The position numbers and the translations under genes are program-made. Below, one piece after another: positions 5,007 through 5,303 of a stretch of 5,303 bases of DNA. Every line of letters begins with the position of its first letter. Position 1 is the stretch's first letter. Under the pieces are notes generated by a model. That model did not search any database, was not told the origin of the DNA, and saw only the letters and a list, made by a program, of their open reading frames with translations. Source of the DNA: CAMLHP01 sp035707845 (GTDB taxonomy: Bacteria > Gemmatimonadota > Gemmatimonadetes > Gemmatimonadales > GWC2-71-9); the NCBI GenBank assembly GCA_035707845.1, contig DASSTP010000141.1, forward strand, positions 1 to 5,303, given 5' to 3'.

Positions 5007-5303
5007 TCAGTCCACAAACCTCTCCGCAATCCCCGGCGCCATCCCCACGAACGGCGCATCGCTGTTGCAGAGCAGCGCCACGACCACCTGCTGCTCGGGA
5101 TAGACCACGAGGAAGGCGGTGCCGCCCACCGAGCCGCCCGAATGGCTCACTCGTGTCCGTCCCCTCCCGTCCTTGCCGATGAACCAGCCGATGCCGTACT
5201 CCGACCGGCTGCCGTTCTTCATGAGCTGGGGCGTCCACAGCAATGCGCGGGTGGAATCGGACAGCAGCTTCCCTTCGAGGAGGCCCTCGCCAAACCGCAC
5301 CAG
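5007..5303 (-). CDS. Serine hydrolase, class C beta-lactamase-like (C-terminal part)
   Basis: Partial: 98 C-terminal residues followed by a TGA stop; the start and the SxxK/YxN active-site motifs lie beyond the right edge. The visible part carries the hallmarks of the beta-lactamase/penicillin-binding-protein (PF00144) C-terminus: LVRFGEGLLEGKLLS, a WTPQ segment, SEYGIGWFIG at about 34-43, SHSGGSVGG at 53-61, which corresponds to the third (KTG-like, here HSGG) active-site motif, and YPEQQVVVALLCN. Members act on peptides, esters or cell-wall fragments, usually outside the cytoplasm. The exact substrate cannot be told from this part. The GTG at 5300 is an internal valine, not a start. It is transcribed towards the fucosidase gene, with the 193-bp element between them. 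Confidence 0.9.
   Translation of the reverse strand: MVRFGEGLLEGKLLSDSTRALLWTPQLMKNGSRSEYGIGWFIGKDGRGRTRVSHSGGSVGGTAFLVVYPEQQVVVALLCNSDAPFVGMAPGIAERFVD

Noticed and set aside
931..5303. Carbohydrate-utilisation operon of serine hydrolase, fucosidase and GWxTD protein
   Set aside because: The genes share direction, but gaps of about 240 bp filled with repeats and the absence of a transporter, regulator or SusCD-like pair give no support for a co-regulated locus within this window.

Overview
The window reads as chromosomal DNA of a high-GC environmental bacterium. Gemmatimonadota is my best guess, from three things: a solo Uma2-family protein of the 'ALPDDGQRYELVDGELLVTPSP' type, a secreted GWxTD-type protein, and intergenic DNA filled with short G-rich tandem arrays. 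This is inference from remembered family patterns, not a database result.

Layout, left to right. Positions 1-272 are repeat-dense non-coding DNA: an 8-bp array, a REP-like element, and 7-bp and 8-bp mini-arrays. Positions 273-854 (+) hold a Uma2-family PD-(D/E)XK nuclease-fold protein. Positions 855-930 are a convergent intergenic gap with a second, inverted array of the same 8-bp unit. Positions 931-3168 (-) encode a secreted, TPR-like N-terminal, GWxTD-type protein of 745 aa. Positions 3169-3404 are a repeat-packed gap (9-bp G-rich units, a REP-like element, six perfect GTCCAGCC units). Positions 3405-4742 (-) encode a Tat-exported GH29 alpha-L-fucosidase. Positions 4764-4956 are a 193-bp inverted-repeat (MITE-like) element made of two opposed REP-like units. 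Positions 5007-5303 (-) are the C-terminal end of a class C beta-lactamase-like serine hydrolase that continues beyond the right edge.

The three minus-strand genes point the same way, but each pair is separated by about 240 bp of repeats, so a tight operon is not evident. Fucosidase, serine hydrolase and the GWxTD protein are, or are likely to be, envelope or exported proteins. A shared role in handling fucosylated glycans or envelope polymers is possible but not shown.

I do not see an obvious new multi-gene defence or biosynthetic system. The most unusual signal is the non-coding architecture. Two minus-strand stop codons abut 8-bp tandem arrays, and the other two gene ends are followed by a shared G-rich 17-mer. 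Four dispersed elements keep the same outer stem (TCATTGCGAG ... CGAAGCAA), while their apical hairpins differ in sequence yet remain self-complementary.
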